A stretch of DNA of 26,495 nucleotides from Flammeovirgaceae bacterium UBA976 (GTDB lineage: Bacteria; Bacteroidota; Bacteroidia; Cytophagales; Cyclobacteriaceae): the NCBI GenBank assembly GCA_002292365.1, contig DBBU01000013.1, positions 37,177-63,671 on the forward strand, written 5' to 3'. This document shows, piece by piece, positions 25,999 through 26,495 of the stretch. The notes beneath the pieces are model-generated. The model did no database searches and was not told the DNA's origin. It saw nothing but the letters and a program-made list of their open reading frames with translations. The translations under genes and the position numbers were made by a program. Position 1 is the first letter of the stretch. Each line of letters begins with the position of its first letter.

Positions 25999-26006
25999 CA
26001 AATTTA
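25999..26006 (-). promoter_or_regulatory. promoter -7 element of the amidohydrolase gene
   Basis: On the reverse strand TAAATTTG is a perfect TAnnTTTG box. Its last base is one nucleotide from the upstream ATG (25997), so transcription would start at or after that codon. The box therefore argues for the ATG at 25979 as the true start. No good -33 element is seen at 19 nt. Confidence 0.5.
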
Positions 26007-26102
26007 AGGGGTTCTGTACAAGTTAATTAAGTTTTTTAATACCTTCTCGTTATTTCTACTAATAAGTTAAAACCAGAATACATTATTTTTTAATTTAATC
26101 AT

Positions 26103-26130
26103 TATATTTGCGCTCCATTCAGAAGAATGG
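26103..26130 (+). promoter_or_regulatory. promoter and 5'-leader hairpin of the Lys-rich gene
   Basis: TATATTTG (26103-26110) is a perfect TAnnTTTG element. A perfect 6-bp hairpin with an AGAA loop (CCATTC 26115-26120, GAATGG 26125-26130) follows at the expected transcript start, and the leader then runs about 90 nt to the ATG at 26218. A 5'-terminal hairpin often stabilises an mRNA. Confidence 0.55.
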
Positions 26131-26217
26131 GTATGGATCAATTTAACCATATATTTTCAACAAAAATTACATGAATTTCCCTTATCATGTAAGTGTATTT
26201 AAAAAGGGTTAATTATT

Positions 26218-26495
26218 ATGCCAAAGAAAGAAGAGAAGGATCAAAAAGAGGTTGTTAAGACAGAAGAAAAAATAGATACGACCAAGAAAGTGAAAGCTAC
26301 GAAGGTAAAAAAAGCAAAAGTCAAAGCGAAAGCAGCACCTAAACCTATAAAAGCGACAGAAAAGAAAGCTGACGCTTTAAAAGAAGAAAACAAAAAAACA
26401 CCATCAAAAACTAAAAAAATAACTCCCAAAAAAGTGGAGAAAGTTGAAGCAGTATCCAAAAAAAAGCCAGTAGCAAAAGCATCCAAAGAAAAGCC
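26218..26495 (+). CDS. Lys/Ala-rich basic protein, 5' part only
   Basis: An ATG at 26218 opens a frame of 92 codons that reaches the right edge without a stop. The product is low-complexity, with a first half of Lys, Glu, Ala, Val and Thr (MPKKEEKDQKEVVKTEEK), then repeated KVKK/KAK/KKP blocks like a histone-H1-type tail. It has no hydrophobic core in the visible part. Such tails occur at the N-terminus of Bacteroidota nucleic-acid-binding proteins (for example Rho, ribosome- or DNA-associated factors), but the folded domain lies outside the window, so I give no function. A good promoter and leader hairpin precede it, which supports a real gene. Confidence 0.7.
   Translation, partial: MPKKEEKDQKEVVKTEEKIDTTKKVKATKVKKAKVKAKAAPKPIKATEKKADALKEENKKTPSKTKKITPKKVEKVEAVSKKKPVAKASKEK

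Noticed and set aside
26241..26486. 81-codon reverse-strand frame at the right edge
   Set aside because: Complement of Lys/Ala-rich coding sequence; the Phe/Ala/Ser-rich product is the expected antisense of AAA and GCN codons.

Overview
The window looks like a chromosomal segment of an aerobic, carotenoid-pigmented member of the Bacteroidota, most likely of the Cytophagia/Saprospiria type. The evidence is AT-rich DNA, genes without clear Shine-Dalgarno sites, several promoters of the Bacteroidota TAnnTTTG type, outer-membrane proteins with an N-terminal carboxypeptidase-regulatory-like domain, and a crtD-cruF carotenoid pair of the kind used for saproxanthin, flexixanthin or myxol-type pigments. 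The exact taxon cannot be read from the sequence.

Layout. 1-357 (-): 5' part of a ROK-family sugar kinase or regulator. 540-1244 (+): LytTR regulator with a degenerate receiver domain; it converges on a strong bidirectional terminator (1301-1331). 1351-4633 (-): the classic thrS-infC-rpmI-rplT translation operon, with infC probably starting at an ATT codon. 4634-5049: gene-free. 5050-6167 (-): an unknown 99-residue protein followed by an XRE/S24 self-cleaving-type repressor, read away from an operator-rich intergenic region. 6356-8475 (+): crtD and cruF, divergent from that repressor. 8506-8763 (-): a tRNA-like RNA gene with its own promoter and terminator, the most unusual item here. 8851-9315 (+): Lrp/AsnC regulator. 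9499-15433 (+): complete SUF iron-sulfur cluster operon sufB-C-D-S-E, a DUF59 (SufT/MIP18-type) gene and a bacilliredoxin gene, closed by a terminator. 15553-16038 (+): dCMP deaminase. 16035-20541 (-): OmpR-type response regulator, histidine kinase and an outer-membrane beta-barrel protein. 20776-23232 (+): DUF5686-type outer-membrane protein, divergent from the regulator. 23239-25979 (-): murB behind an amidohydrolase lipoprotein. 26218-end (+): start of a Lys/Ala-rich protein.

The window is mostly housekeeping (translation, Fe-S assembly, nucleotide and cell-wall metabolism) plus an envelope two-component cluster. I see no insertion sequence, prophage, CRISPR array, rRNA gene or replication origin. 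The observations most worth following are the tRNA-like RNA with a 53-nt variable region, the perfect dyads between the S24 repressor and the carotenoid genes, the LytTR regulator that has lost its phosphorylation residues, and the dyad over the promoter between the two-component system and the DUF5686 gene.
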